Of a stretch of DNA of 64,000 nucleotides, positions 24,892 through 33,106 are shown one piece after another. This DNA comes from Kribbella amoyensis (GTDB lineage: Bacteria > Actinomycetota > Actinomycetes > Propionibacteriales > Kribbellaceae): the NCBI RefSeq assembly GCF_007828865.1, contig NZ_VIVK01000001.1:1550001-1614000 (forward strand), given 5' to 3'. Position numbers and translations under genes: made by a program. The number at the start of each line of letters is the position of its first letter. Position 1 is the stretch's first letter. The notes under the pieces are model-generated. The model was not told where the DNA came from, ran no database searches, and saw only the letters and a list, made by a program, of their open reading frames with translations.

Positions 24892-25473
24892 ATGAGCGAG
24901 ACCACCCAGCCGAATGCCCTCGACACCCACATCTACCAGCGCCTGCTCTGGCAGCGCATCCTCGTCCTCGGCGACGAGATCAAGGACGAGAACGCGAACG
25001 CCCTGTGCGCCCAGCTGATCCTGCTGAACGCGGAGGACCCGCACGCGGACATCTCGCTCTACATCAACTCGCCCGGCGGCTCGGTGTCGGCCGGGCTGGC
25101 GATCTACGACACGATGAACTTCATCAGCAACGACGTCGCGACGTACGCGATGGGCCTGGTCGCGTCGATGGGCCAGGTGCTGCTGACCTGCGGGACGCCG
25201 GGCAAGCGGTACGCGCTCCCGCACTCGCGGATCATGATGCACCAGCCGCTCGGCGGGATGGGCGGCACGGCCAGCGACATCAAGACCCAGGCCGAGCAGG
25301 CACTGCTGGCGAAGAAGGACCTGGCCGAGCTGCTCAGCGCGCGGACCGGCCAGCCGCTGGAGCGGATCAGGACCGACTTCGACCGGGACCACTGGTTCAC
25401 GCCCCCGCAGGCCAAGGACTACGGCATCGTCGACGAGGTCCTCAGCCGCCCCGCTCCGGTGCCGGCCGCCTGA
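24892..25473 (+). CDS. clpP: ATP-dependent Clp protease proteolytic subunit ClpP
   Basis: A 193-residue ClpP. The catalytic triad is visible: Ser92 in GLVASMGQVLL, His117 in MMHQPLGG and Asp166 in TDFDRDHWF. LYINSPGGSVSAGLAIYDTM (oxyanion region) and TPPQAKDYGIVDEV (C-terminal) are standard. It stands alone, without clpX or a second clpP beside it, so it is probably an accessory ClpP of the clpP3/P4 type under the divergent ClgR-like regulator. N-terminal YQRLLWQRIL forms the hydrophobic-pore binding region. Confidence 0.96.
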   Translation: MSETTQPNALDTHIYQRLLWQRILVLGDEIKDENANALCAQLILLNAEDPHADISLYINSPGGSVSAGLAIYDTMNFISNDVATYAMGLVASMGQVLLTCGTPGKRYALPHSRIMMHQPLGGMGGTASDIKTQAEQALLAKKDLAELLSARTGQPLERIRTDFDRDHWFTPPQAKDYGIVDEVLSRPAPVPAA

Positions 25474-25482
25474 GGTTCCAGG

Positions 25483-26628
25483 TCAGCCGAGGGCCTGGGC
25501 GAGGTCGCGGACGAGGTCGTCCGGGTCCTCCAGACCGATGCTGAGGCGGAGCAGGTCCCGGCTGGGCTTCACCTCGTCGGCGACCAGGCGGTGGGTCAGC
25601 CCGGCCGGGTGCTGGATCAGCGTGTCCACACCGCCCAGCGAGACCGCGTGCGTGATCAGCTTCAACCGGGTCAGTACCCGCTCCGCGTCGGGCGTGGTGA
25701 AGGCCAGTACCGCGCCAGGCCCGCGCTGCTGACGTCCGACCAGACCGAGCGGGTCGCACTCGGGCAGACCCGGGTAGTGCACCTTGTCCACAGCCGGATG
25801 CGAGCACAGCCACTCCGCGACCTTTGCCGCACCCGCCTGCTGCGCACGGACGCGCGTCGGCAACGTCTGCAGGCCACGGTGCAACTCGTACGCCGCCAGC
25901 GGGTGCAGCAGAGCGCCCGTGATCGCGCGTACCTGACGCAACCGCGCGACCCATTCGGTCGTCCCCGCGACCAGGCCACCCATCACGTCGCCGTGGCCAC
26001 CCAGGTACTTGGTTGCCGAGTGCAACATCATGGTCGCGCCCTGGAGTCGTGGCTGCTGCAGCACCGGGGTCGCGAAGGTGTTGTCCACCAAGACCGGGAC
26101 GTCGCCGGCCTGACGGACCACGGCGGCGATGTCCACAAGGTCAACCGTCGGGTTGGCCGGGGTCTCCACCAGCACCAACCCGGTTTCTGCACAGATCGAC
26201 TCGCCGATTGTGGACAACTCCGTAAAAGTCGAAGTTGTCCCCAGGATGCCTGTGGACAGCAGATGGTCCGATCCGCCGTACAACGGCCGGACGGCGACCA
26301 CGTGCGGGCGCCCGGCGGCCACGGTCGCGAGCAGACAGGCCGACAACGCGGCCATCCCGGTACTGAACGCGACGGCTCCCTCGCTGGCCTCCAATGCGGC
26401 CAGCGCGGTCTCGAGCCGCGCCACCGTCGGGTTCCAAAGCCGCTGGTAGACGCGGGATTCCGCCTGCTCCGGCGCGTTTCCCTGTGCCAACCGGTCGTAC
26501 GCAGCGCCGCCGCTGGCCACGTCGGCGAGCGGGTAGGTGGTGCTCAGGTCGATCGGCGGAACGTGCACGCCGAGGCCGGCGAGGTCGTCGCGGCCGGCGT
26601 GCACGGCGCGGGTGTCCAGCTGGGTCAT
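25483..26628 (-). CDS. Trans-sulfuration PLP enzyme (cystathionine/methionine gamma-lyase family)
   Basis: A 381-residue Cys/Met-metabolism enzyme. PLP lysine is in HSATKYLGGHGD (Lys ~207); the preceding VDNTFATPVLQQP gives the cofactor Asp, and AFSTGMAALSA with RPLYGGS lies in the first half. SLGGVDTLIQHPAGLTH is the substrate-carboxylate region. Specificity among cystathionine gamma-lyase, gamma-synthase and methionine gamma-lyase cannot be settled. It is divergent from an Lrp/AsnC gene, probably its regulator. Confidence 0.92.
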   Translation of the reverse strand: MTQLDTRAVHAGRDDLAGLGVHVPPIDLSTTYPLADVASGGAAYDRLAQGNAPEQAESRVYQRLWNPTVARLETALAALEASEGAVAFSTGMAALSACLLATVAAGRPHVVAVRPLYGGSDHLLSTGILGTTSTFTELSTIGESICAETGLVLVETPANPTVDLVDIAAVVRQAGDVPVLVDNTFATPVLQQPRLQGATMMLHSATKYLGGHGDVMGGLVAGTTEWVARLRQVRAITGALLHPLAAYELHRGLQTLPTRVRAQQAGAAKVAEWLCSHPAVDKVHYPGLPECDPLGLVGRQQRGPGAVLAFTTPDAERVLTRLKLITHAVSLGGVDTLIQHPAGLTHRLVADEVKPSRDLLRLSIGLEDPDDLVRDLAQALG

Positions 26629-26652
26629 CGGGCTCTCCCTTCGGCTCGAGGC

Positions 26653-26745
26653 TGTGGACAGAGTGGAATATTCTGCGAGTTATCCACAAGAGTTCCGAAG
26701 AAAGTTCGTCCACAGGCTCATCCACACGCTGTGGATTCTGTGGAC
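26653..26745. repeat. Cluster of TGTGGA/TCCACA words including a perfect DnaA box
   Basis: Between the lyase and the Lrp gene, TTATCCACA (26680-26688) is a perfect DnaA box. Related words lie at 26653 (TGTGGACA), 26708 (GTCCACA), 26718 (TCATCCACA), 26730 (TGTGGATTC) and 26739 (TGTGGACGG). Three more TGTGGA-like words are inside the lyase gene near 26210-26270. It may be a DnaA-sequestering or Lrp-recognition cluster rather than an origin. Confidence 0.6.
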
Positions 26746-26763
26746 GGGTCTTACAGTGGAGTC

Positions 26764-27255
26764 ATGCCGAAGGATCGTCGGACGCCCGGCCCGGCCCCTC
26801 GGGCGCTGCCGGGTGCGCTCGACGACGTCGACCTGGAACTGGTCCGGCTGCTCACGGCGGACGGCCGGATGCCGAACAACGCGCTCGCGGAGGCGACCGG
26901 GATCGCGCCGTCCACGTGTCTGGCCCGGGTCCGGGCACTGCGGGACCGGGGCGTGATTCGCGGGTTCCACGCGGACGTGGATCTGGCGGCGCTGGGCCGG
27001 CCGCTGCAGGCGATGATCGCGGTCCGGCTGGGCGTGCACTCGCGCGACGAGGCGGAGCGGTTCCGCGCGCAGGCGCCGAGCCTGCCGGGCGTACTCGCGC
27101 TCTTCCACGTCAGCGGCGCGAACGACTATCTGCTGCACGTCGCGGCCGAGTCGCCCGACGCGTTACGGGATTTCGTGCTCGATCACCTGACGGCGGATCC
27201 GGCGGTCAGCCATGCCGAGACCAGCCTGATCTTCGAGCATCTCCGCGGCAGCTGA
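26764..27255 (+). CDS. Lrp/AsnC family transcriptional regulator
   Basis: A 163-residue regulator. The N-terminal ~15 residues are an unstructured Pro-rich tail, then an AsnC HTH (ELVRLLTADGRMPNNALAEA, GIAPSTCLARVRALRDRGVI) and the RAM domain with VSGANDYLLHVAAES. Lrp-type regulators sense amino acids; the divergent trans-sulfuration enzyme is the natural target, so methionine or cysteine is a plausible effector (inference). The gap before it carries the TCCACA cluster. Confidence 0.93.
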   Translation: MPKDRRTPGPAPRALPGALDDVDLELVRLLTADGRMPNNALAEATGIAPSTCLARVRALRDRGVIRGFHADVDLAALGRPLQAMIAVRLGVHSRDEAERFRAQAPSLPGVLALFHVSGANDYLLHVAAESPDALRDFVLDHLTADPAVSHAETSLIFEHLRGS

Positions 27256-27304
27256 CGCACTGCCGCGGCAACGGCCCCCGCGGTCGGCGAGGGCGCGGCG
27301 GTAC

Positions 27305-28309
27305 TCAGCGGGGCTTGAGGCCCCACTCCTTCGCGAGCAGGTCGAACGAGTGCCGGCGCTCGGCCGGGTCGTGGATGTTCGTGGTGATGATCAGCTCGTC
27401 GGCCGCGGCCGCCTCGGCCCGGCGGGCGAGATCGGCGGCGACCCGGTCCGGGGTCCCGACCGAGACCAGGCCGGTCCACTCCTCGACGGCGGCCAGCTCG
27501 CCTTCGGACCACGGGTACTCCGCGGCCTCCTCGGGCGACGGCAGCGGGCCGGGACGACCCGAGCGGAGGCGGAGCATGGACAGGGCGTTCGCGCGGGCCA
27601 GCTGCGCGGCGCGTTCCTCGGTCTCGGCGACGATCGCGGCCAGCGCGAGGATCGCGTGCGGCTCGGCCTGGTGGGACGAAGGGCGGAAGTTGTCCCGGTA
27701 GGCGTGCATCACCTGCGCCGGATCCAAGGTGCCGAAGTGCCCGGCGTAGGCGAACCCGGTACCGAGCGCGGCGGCCGCCTGCCCGCCGTACTCGCTGGAG
27801 CCGAGGATCCACACCGGCGGCAGCGGGACGTCGTCGGGTTGCGCGGTGATCGGGGCGAACGGGTGCCCGGCCGGGAACCCCTCCGCGTACGCGCGCAGCT
27901 CCGCGTACTCGTCGGGGAAGTCGTCGGCGCTGAGGGCCTCGCGGCTGCGGCGGAGGGCGAGAGCGGTCCGCCGGTCGGTACCGGGCGCGCGGCCGAGGCC
28001 GAGGTCGATCCGGTCCGGGTGCAGACCGGCCAGGACGCGGAACGTCTCGGCGACCTTCAGCGGCGAGTGGTTCGGCAGCATGATGCCGCCGGAGCCGACC
28101 CGGATCGCCGAGGTGGCGGCCGCGACCGCCCCGATCATCACCTCGGGGCTCGAGCTGGCCACGCTCGGGATGTTGTGGTGCTCGGCGAGCCAGTACCGGT
28201 GGTAGCCGGCCGCCTCGGCGGTCCGGGCCAGCTCGATCGTCGCGTGCAGCGCCTGCGACGGCCGGGTCCCCGACGGCACCGGCGAGAGGTCGAGCACGGA
28301 CAGGGGCAT
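27305..28309 (-). CDS. LLM class flavin-dependent oxidoreductase
   Basis: A 334-residue luciferase-like protein of the YceF/"alkanal monooxygenase-like" group (no bound cofactor motif, FMNH2-dependent). Diagnostic segments are [40 protein letters not shown] and [11 protein letters not shown]. The ATG at 28309 follows GGTGAA. Such enzymes use reduced flavin supplied by a reductase; an NADPH-dependent FMN reductase lies directly upstream, so the two probably form a two-component monooxygenase pair. Substrate unknown. Confidence 0.93.
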   Translation of the reverse strand: MPLSVLDLSPVPSGTRPSQALHATIELARTAEAAGYHRYWLAEHHNIPSVASSSPEVMIGAVAAATSAIRVGSGGIMLPNHSPLKVAETFRVLAGLHPDRIDLGLGRAPGTDRRTALALRRSREALSADDFPDEYAELRAYAEGFPAGHPFAPITAQPDDVPLPPVWILGSSEYGGQAAAALGTGFAYAGHFGTLDPAQVMHAYRDNFRPSSHQAEPHAILALAAIVAETEERAAQLARANALSMLRLRSGRPGPLPSPEEAAEYPWSEGELAAVEEWTGLVSVGTPDRVAADLARRAEAAAADELIITTNIHDPAERRHSFDLLAKEWGLKPR

Positions 28310-28373
28310 GGGTTCACCAGTCACGTTCAACTGCCAACAGCCCGGCCGCGCGACCTATTCCTCCGCTTCGTGC

Positions 28374-28907
28374 TCAGGCGGGATACGGCGCCGCGGCCCG
28401 GGCGTCGCGGAGCGCGCGGGACCACCAGGCGAGGTGGGTGAGCAACTGGTCCGCGGCCTCGGTCGTCCCCGGCTCGGTCGGTTCACCGGCCGCCGTGAAC
28501 GTGTCCGGCAACTGGTGGAAGCTGAGCGTCTCGCGCAGGGTCACGGCATGCAGTTCGCCGAAGACCAGGCGGAGCTGTTCGGCCGCGCGCAGTCCACGGG
28601 ACCGGCCGCCGTACACGATGAACCCGACCGGCTTGCCGTACCAGGGCCGGCGGACCGCGTCGATCGCGCTCTTCAGCTCGCCGGGGTACGCGTGGTTGTA
28701 CTCGGGGGTGAGCACGATCACGGCATCCGCCTCGGCGATCCGGCCGGGCAACTCGGCATGCGGGGTGACCGCCAGGTCGACGACGTCGAGCTTGAAGTCG
28801 TCGCGACGCTCCACCCGCCCGCCGAACCAGTCGGCCACGGTGGTCGCGAAGCGCCCGGGCTCGGTACTGCGGACCAGCAGGGCCAGCCGGAGAGGATGAA
28901 CGGTCAC
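28374..28907 (-). CDS. NADPH-dependent FMN reductase
   Basis: A 177-residue flavodoxin-fold reductase. The GTG at 28907 (VTVHPLRLALLVRST) is chosen because the operator-promoter occupies the sequence just before it. VLTPEYNHAYPGELKSAIDA is the highly conserved FMN-binding block, and KPVGFIVYGGRSRGLRA follows. It would supply FMNH2 to the adjacent LLM oxidoreductase, 64 bp downstream. The gene is preceded by a SoxR-like operator; SoxR regulons in Streptomyces include a reductase of this family. Confidence 0.92.
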   Translation of the reverse strand: MTVHPLRLALLVRSTEPGRFATTVADWFGGRVERRDDFKLDVVDLAVTPHAELPGRIAEADAVIVLTPEYNHAYPGELKSAIDAVRRPWYGKPVGFIVYGGRSRGLRAAEQLRLVFGELHAVTLRETLSFHQLPDTFTAAGEPTEPGTTEAADQLLTHLAWWSRALRDARAAAPYPA

Positions 28908-28918
28908 ATCGAGCGACC

Positions 28919-28946
28919 GTATTACCTCAACAACACTTGAGGTCAA
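28919..28946 (-). promoter_or_regulatory. SoxR/MerR-like operator-promoter of the FMN reductase
   Basis: On the minus strand TTGACC is followed by TCAAGTGTTGTTGAGG and then TAATAC, placing a dyad ACCTCAA-GTGTTG-TTGAGGT (28924-28943) between a -35 and a -10. A -10 further on (TACGGT) would restore the 19-bp spacer of MerR-family promoters. The order and spacing of TTGAC, TCAAG and TTGAGG are identical to the site at 8220-8241. Confidence 0.75.
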
Positions 28947-28947
28947 C

Positions 28948-30141
28948 TCAGTCCGTACTGCGGTCCGCGGCGTCCCCTTCCTCGGGGGCGTCGTCCCCGT
29001 CGGGCGGCGGGGGCGGCGTGTGGTGGTCGAGGGTGGTCTGCGCGGCCCGCATCAGGTTGGACTCCTCCTCGTCGGCCGGCCCCTCGTGCTGGCCGAGGAC
29101 GCCGACCTGCCGCCAGGCCGCCTGGACCGCGCCGACCTCCGCCGACTCGTCGCCGGCCAGCGCCTTCGCGGCCGCGATCGTCGCGTCCGCGAACTGGGTG
29201 AAGGTGCTCGTCGTCGGCAACGTGCCCGAGGTCAGCGCCTGGTACCAGATCCGGCCGGGCAGGTCGTACGCGGCGCCGCCGAGGGTCGTCGCGACCAGGT
29301 AGAACGCGTGGTTCGGGATGCCCGAGTTGAGGTGGACGCCGCCGTTGTCGTCCTCGGTCTCGACGTATCCGGACATGTGCGCCGGCTGTGGGTCCTTGCC
29401 GAGCCGCGGGTCGTCGTACGCCGTGCCGGGGCGGGCCAGCGAGCGCAGGCCGACGCCGGCCACGTCCGGGGTGAAGATCCCGGCGCCGATGATCCAGTCG
29501 GCCTTGGCGCTGGTCTGGCCGAGCTGCCGCTGCTTGACGAGCGAGCCGAAGACGTCCGCCAGGCTCTCGTTCAGCGCGCCGGACTGACCGCGGTACGCGA
29601 GGCCGGCGGTGAACTGGACGACGCCGTGGCTGATCTCGTGACCGGTGATGTCGAGGGAGCTGGTGAAGGACCGGAAGATCACCCCGTCCCCGTCGCCGAA
29701 CACCATCTGTGCGCCGTCCCAGAATGCGTTCGCGTAACCACGGCCGTAGTGCACGGTCGACACCAGCGGCAATCCGGCGCCGTCGACGGAATCGCGCCCG
29801 AAAACCTCCTGGAACAAGGCCCAGGTCGCACCAAGCCCTTCGTACGACTCGTTCACCGCGAGATCGGCCACGCCCGGGTCGCCCTCGGACCGGACCAGCC
29901 GGCCCGGCAAGGTGGTCTCGCGCTCCGCGTCATGGACCGTGCGTTGCGGACCGGGCGCCGGCGTCGCACCCTGGTCGGAGGTACCTGGTGCGGCTTCCCC
30001 GCGCGGGGTGGCGGCGGGGCGGGTCCGCAGGACCGCGTCGCGTTCCAGCGACTGGCGGTAGCGCGCCCGCAGGTTCGGGTCGTCCACGGTCCGCTCGAGG
30101 TGATCGAGCAGGTACGGCGGGACGATGTGATGGACCGTCAT
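28948..30141 (-). CDS. M4 metallopeptidase, protealysin-like, without signal peptide
   Basis: A 397-residue thermolysin-family enzyme from ATG 30141. Zn ligands are HEISH (residues 168-172) and Glu192 in NESLADVFGS; the catalytic His lies in NSGIPNHAFYL (His ~278). The N-terminus HHIVPPYLLDHL is the short protealysin propeptide (PLxP-type), not a secretion signal, so it probably acts inside the cell or leaves by another route. The C-terminal tail is acidic and rich in Pro. It is divergent from helR across an AT-richer gap. Confidence 0.92.
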   Translation of the reverse strand: MTVHHIVPPYLLDHLERTVDDPNLRARYRQSLERDAVLRTRPAATPRGEAAPGTSDQGATPAPGPQRTVHDAERETTLPGRLVRSEGDPGVADLAVNESYEGLGATWALFQEVFGRDSVDGAGLPLVSTVHYGRGYANAFWDGAQMVFGDGDGVIFRSFTSSLDITGHEISHGVVQFTAGLAYRGQSGALNESLADVFGSLVKQRQLGQTSAKADWIIGAGIFTPDVAGVGLRSLARPGTAYDDPRLGKDPQPAHMSGYVETEDDNGGVHLNSGIPNHAFYLVATTLGGAAYDLPGRIWYQALTSGTLPTTSTFTQFADATIAAAKALAGDESAEVGAVQAAWRQVGVLGQHEGPADEEESNLMRAAQTTLDHHTPPPPPDGDDAPEEGDAADRSTD

Positions 30142-30184
30142 GGTCTCCGATGGTGCCCCGTCGGCCAGAAGGTGCAAAGGGCGA

Positions 30185-30276
30185 AATGCGGTAAGCTAAG
30201 GAATTTGTGGCTACAACCAGAGAATCGAAGGAATTTCTCTCTGGGAACCTGCGATGCATAGTTTATCACAAGGGGT
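30185..30276 (+). promoter_or_regulatory. AT-richer helR leader with hairpin
   Basis: The 135-bp gap before helR is distinctly AT-rich for this genome. GGAATTT occurs twice (30200 and 30230), and CCAGAGAAT (30218-30226) can pair with ATTTCTCTCTGG (30233-30244) in an imperfect hairpin. It could serve as an attenuator or as an antibiotic-responsive leader. No promoter is assigned with confidence. Confidence 0.4.
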
Positions 30277-32529
30277 TTGGAATTGCTGAATCCGGTCGAG
30301 GCCGAACAGGTTCACCTGACGACTTTCTACGCCGCGCTCGACCACGAGCGGGAGCTGGCCGAGCGACGCCGGCAGGACGAGCAGGTGGCCGGGACGCGGA
30401 ACGCCCAGGCGCTGCACCAGCGCGACGGCCGGGTCCGTGACCTGAACACCCGGCTCGCGCGGCTGAACGCGGCCGAGGAGGGGCTGTGCTTCGGCCGCCT
30501 CGACAGCGCCGACGGCGAAGTCCTGCACATCGGCAGGCTCGGCCTGCACGACCGCGAGTACGAACCGTTGCTGGTCGACTGGCGGGCTCCGGCCGCGCGG
30601 CCGTTCTACATCGCCACCGCCGTCCACAACCAGGGCGTCGTCCGGCGGCGGCACATCCAGAGCCGGCTCCGCAAGGTGGTCGACGTCCAGGACGAGCAGC
30701 TCGACCTGGACCGGACCGCGGACGGCGAGTCGCGGCTCGGGACCGGGGTGATGGGTGAGGCGGTCCTGCTCAAGGCGCTCGAAGCGCGGCGGACCGGCAC
30801 GATGGAGTCGATCGTGCAGACGATCCAGGCGGACCAGGACCGGATCATCCGCTCCGACCTGCCCGGCGTCCTGGTCGTCCAGGGCGGTCCGGGCACCGGG
30901 AAGACCGCGATCGCGCTGCACCGGGCGGCGTACCTGCTGTACACCCACCGCGAGCAGTTGGAGAAGCGCGGCATCCTCGTCGTCGGGCCGAACCCGACCT
31001 TCTTGCGGTTCATCGGCCAGGTGCTGCCGTCGCTGGGCGAGGACGGCGTCCGCCTGGTCACGATCGCCGAGCTGTACCCGGAGCTGACGGCGACCCGGCC
31101 CGAACCGGCCGAGGTGACCGAGGTGAAGGGCCGGGCCGTCCTGGCCGAGGTGATCGCCAAGGCGGTCGCGGATCGGGAGTGGGTGCCGAGAACGCCGCTG
31201 AAGCTCGTCGTCGACGGCACCGAACTGACCGTGGACCCGGCGGTCTGCGCGGACGCCCGGGACCGGGCGCGGGCCCGCCGGCTCACCCACAACCAGGCGC
31301 GCCCGTACTTCCTGACCGACATCATCGACGCGCTGACCGCGCAGTACGCGGACATCATCGGCGCGGATCCGCTCGGCGGGGAGAACCTGCTCGACGACTA
31401 CGACCTGGAGGAACTGCGCAACGAGGTGGTCGCGGAGCCGGCCGTCCAGGCGCTGCTCGACCAACTCTGGCCGAACCTCAGCCCGCAGCAACTGCTCGTC
31501 GACCTGTACGGGGACGAGGACCGGCTCGCCCTGGCCGCGCCGCAGTTGAGCGCGCTGGACCGCGAGCACCTGCTCCGGTACGGCGACGACTGGAGTCCGG
31601 CCGACGTGCCGTTGCTCGACGAGGCGGCCGAGTTGCTCGGCGACGACGGGCGGGAGGCGGCCCGGTTGCGGGCGGAGAGGGCGCGCGCGATCGCGTACGC
31701 GCAGGGGTCGCTCGACGTGTTGAGCGGCTCGGGTTCGACCGACTTCGACGACGAGGACGAGTCGGAGATCCTGACCGCGAAGGACATCCTGGACGCCGAG
31801 GCGCTGGCCGCGCGGTACGAGGCGGACGACGACCGGACCCTGGCCGAGCGGGCCGGCGCGGATCGGCGCTGGACGTACGGGCACGTGATCGTCGACGAGG
31901 CGCAGGAGTTGTCGCCGATGGCGTGGCGTGCGATCGCGCGGCGTTGCCCGCTGCGGTCGATGACGCTGGTCGGTGACGTCGCCCAGACCGGTGCGGCCGG
32001 CGGCGGGACGAGCTGGCGGCAGGCGCTGGAGTCGACCTTCGGCGACCGCTGGCGGCTGGCCGAGCTGACGATGAACTACCGGACCCCGGCCGAGGTGATG
32101 GAGCTCGCCGGACACGTCCTGGCCCAGGTCGACCCGACGGCGAAGGCGCCCGAGTCGGTCCGGTCCACGGGGGTGAAGCCGTGGCACGTGGACGTGGTTC
32201 CGGCCGACCAGGCGGCGTACGTGAGCAAGGTCGCCGCCGAGGAGCAGCAGCACGGGCAGGTCGGCGTGATCACGTCACGGACCCGGCTCGAGCTGGTCCA
32301 GGAGGCGGTCGGCGACCTGCGCGACGTCACGGTCCTGACGGTGGCGGGCGCGAAGGGGCTGGAGTTCGACTCTGTCCTGGTGGTCGACCCCGAGGGCATC
32401 CTGCTCGAGTCACCCCGAGGTCTCCGCGACCTCTACGTAGCCCTCACCCGCTGCACCCAACGCCTGGGCGTCATCGGCGACCTCCCCGAAGTCCTCCGCA
32501 ACTCCGACGCCTGGGACGTCCGCCACTGA
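30277..32529 (+). CDS. helR: HelR-type RNA polymerase recycling ATPase (UvrD/Rep-like, HelD family)
   Basis: About 750 residues. Walker A GGPGTGKT (203-210), VIVDEAQELSP, and C-terminal VAGAKGLEFDSVLVVDP with YVALTRCTQRL are the UvrD-like motifs; the N-terminal ~200 residues hold the coiled-coil arm that reaches the polymerase active site. HelD-type proteins pull RNA polymerase off DNA, and the HelR subgroup rescues rifamycin-stalled polymerase. TTG at 30277 or 30283 starts the protein; only the latter has proper spacing to AAGGGG. I see no rifamycin-associated element in the upstream 130 bp. Confidence 0.87.
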   Translation: MELLNPVEAEQVHLTTFYAALDHERELAERRRQDEQVAGTRNAQALHQRDGRVRDLNTRLARLNAAEEGLCFGRLDSADGEVLHIGRLGLHDREYEPLLVDWRAPAARPFYIATAVHNQGVVRRRHIQSRLRKVVDVQDEQLDLDRTADGESRLGTGVMGEAVLLKALEARRTGTMESIVQTIQADQDRIIRSDLPGVLVVQGGPGTGKTAIALHRAAYLLYTHREQLEKRGILVVGPNPTFLRFIGQVLPSLGEDGVRLVTIAELYPELTATRPEPAEVTEVKGRAVLAEVIAKAVADREWVPRTPLKLVVDGTELTVDPAVCADARDRARARRLTHNQARPYFLTDIIDALTAQYADIIGADPLGGENLLDDYDLEELRNEVVAEPAVQALLDQLWPNLSPQQLLVDLYGDEDRLALAAPQLSALDREHLLRYGDDWSPADVPLLDEAAELLGDDGREAARLRAERARAIAYAQGSLDVLSGSGSTDFDDEDESEILTAKDILDAEALAARYEADDDRTLAERAGADRRWTYGHVIVDEAQELSPMAWRAIARRCPLRSMTLVGDVAQTGAAGGGTSWRQALESTFGDRWRLAELTMNYRTPAEVMELAGHVLAQVDPTAKAPESVRSTGVKPWHVDVVPADQAAYVSKVAAEEQQHGQVGVITSRTRLELVQEAVGDLRDVTVLTVAGAKGLEFDSVLVVDPEGILLESPRGLRDLYVALTRCTQRLGVIGDLPEVLRNSDAWDVRH

Positions 32530-32533
32530 GTGG

Positions 32534-33106
32534 TCAGTGGTCGGTGCAGCACTTCTGCTGGTGCTCGGCCTCGAAGGGGATGAGGAGGCCTTCGGCTGCC
32601 GGCTGGACCTGGAGGACGGTGCGGCCGGTCCGGCGGATCGGCCGGAGGTAGTCGCGGGTGTCGACGCGGGTGCTGTCGTCGATCGAGAGTCCGCCGAGAG
32701 CTTCCACTTCGTCGATTCCGCAGTCGGCGCGGAGGTCCGCCACGGTGAGGATGCCGTGGGCGTTGTCCTGACCGGGCCAGCGGACCAGCCGGCCCGCGGT
32801 ACCGAGGGCGCACTCGATCGCGGCCACGTACGCGCCGCGGACCAGGGTGCTCGGACCAGCCAGTTCCGGCCCGGACGCACCCGGCCGGGTGATCGCGAAT
32901 CCGGCCGCGCGCCCTTCGCACCAGGTCCGGACGAGCTCGCTCAGGTCCGCCGTACTGCTGACCGAGACGGCCAGGTGCGGCCGGTCGCCGCCGCGGACCA
33001 CGTGGGTCCCGGCGACGACCGGCGTACGCACCGGGCCGAGCAGCTCGTGCAGGAGGTGCTCGGCCTCGACGGCGTCGCGGCTGTCCGCGTCGATCGCGAC
33101 GATCAC
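32534..33106 (-). CDS. Hypothetical protein coupled to the PHP-domain protein
   Basis: The GTG at 33106 overlaps the stop of the PHP gene as GTGA and gives 190 residues, soluble, no signal. I do not recognise the family. It starts VIVAIDADSRDAVEAEHLLH, has TRPGASGPELAGPSTLVRGA in the middle, and a second half DLRADCGIDEVEALGGLSID that could be a small ferredoxin-like fold. The tail QQKCCTDH contains adjacent cysteines with His, a possible metal site. Its coupling suggests a role with the PHP enzyme. Confidence 0.75.
   Translation of the reverse strand: MIVAIDADSRDAVEAEHLLHELLGPVRTPVVAGTHVVRGGDRPHLAVSVSSTADLSELVRTWCEGRAAGFAITRPGASGPELAGPSTLVRGAYVAAIECALGTAGRLVRWPGQDNAHGILTVADLRADCGIDEVEALGGLSIDDSTRVDTRDYLRPIRRTGRTVLQVQPAAEGLLIPFEAEHQQKCCTDH

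Noticed and set aside
26640..26763. Chromosomal origin of replication
   Set aside because: No dnaA, dnaN, gyrB or rpmH nearby, no AT-rich unwinding region and only one perfect DnaA box.
30160..30276. Rifamycin-associated element before helR
   Set aside because: I looked for a GGGGCTTG-type inverted repeat and did not find one on either strand.
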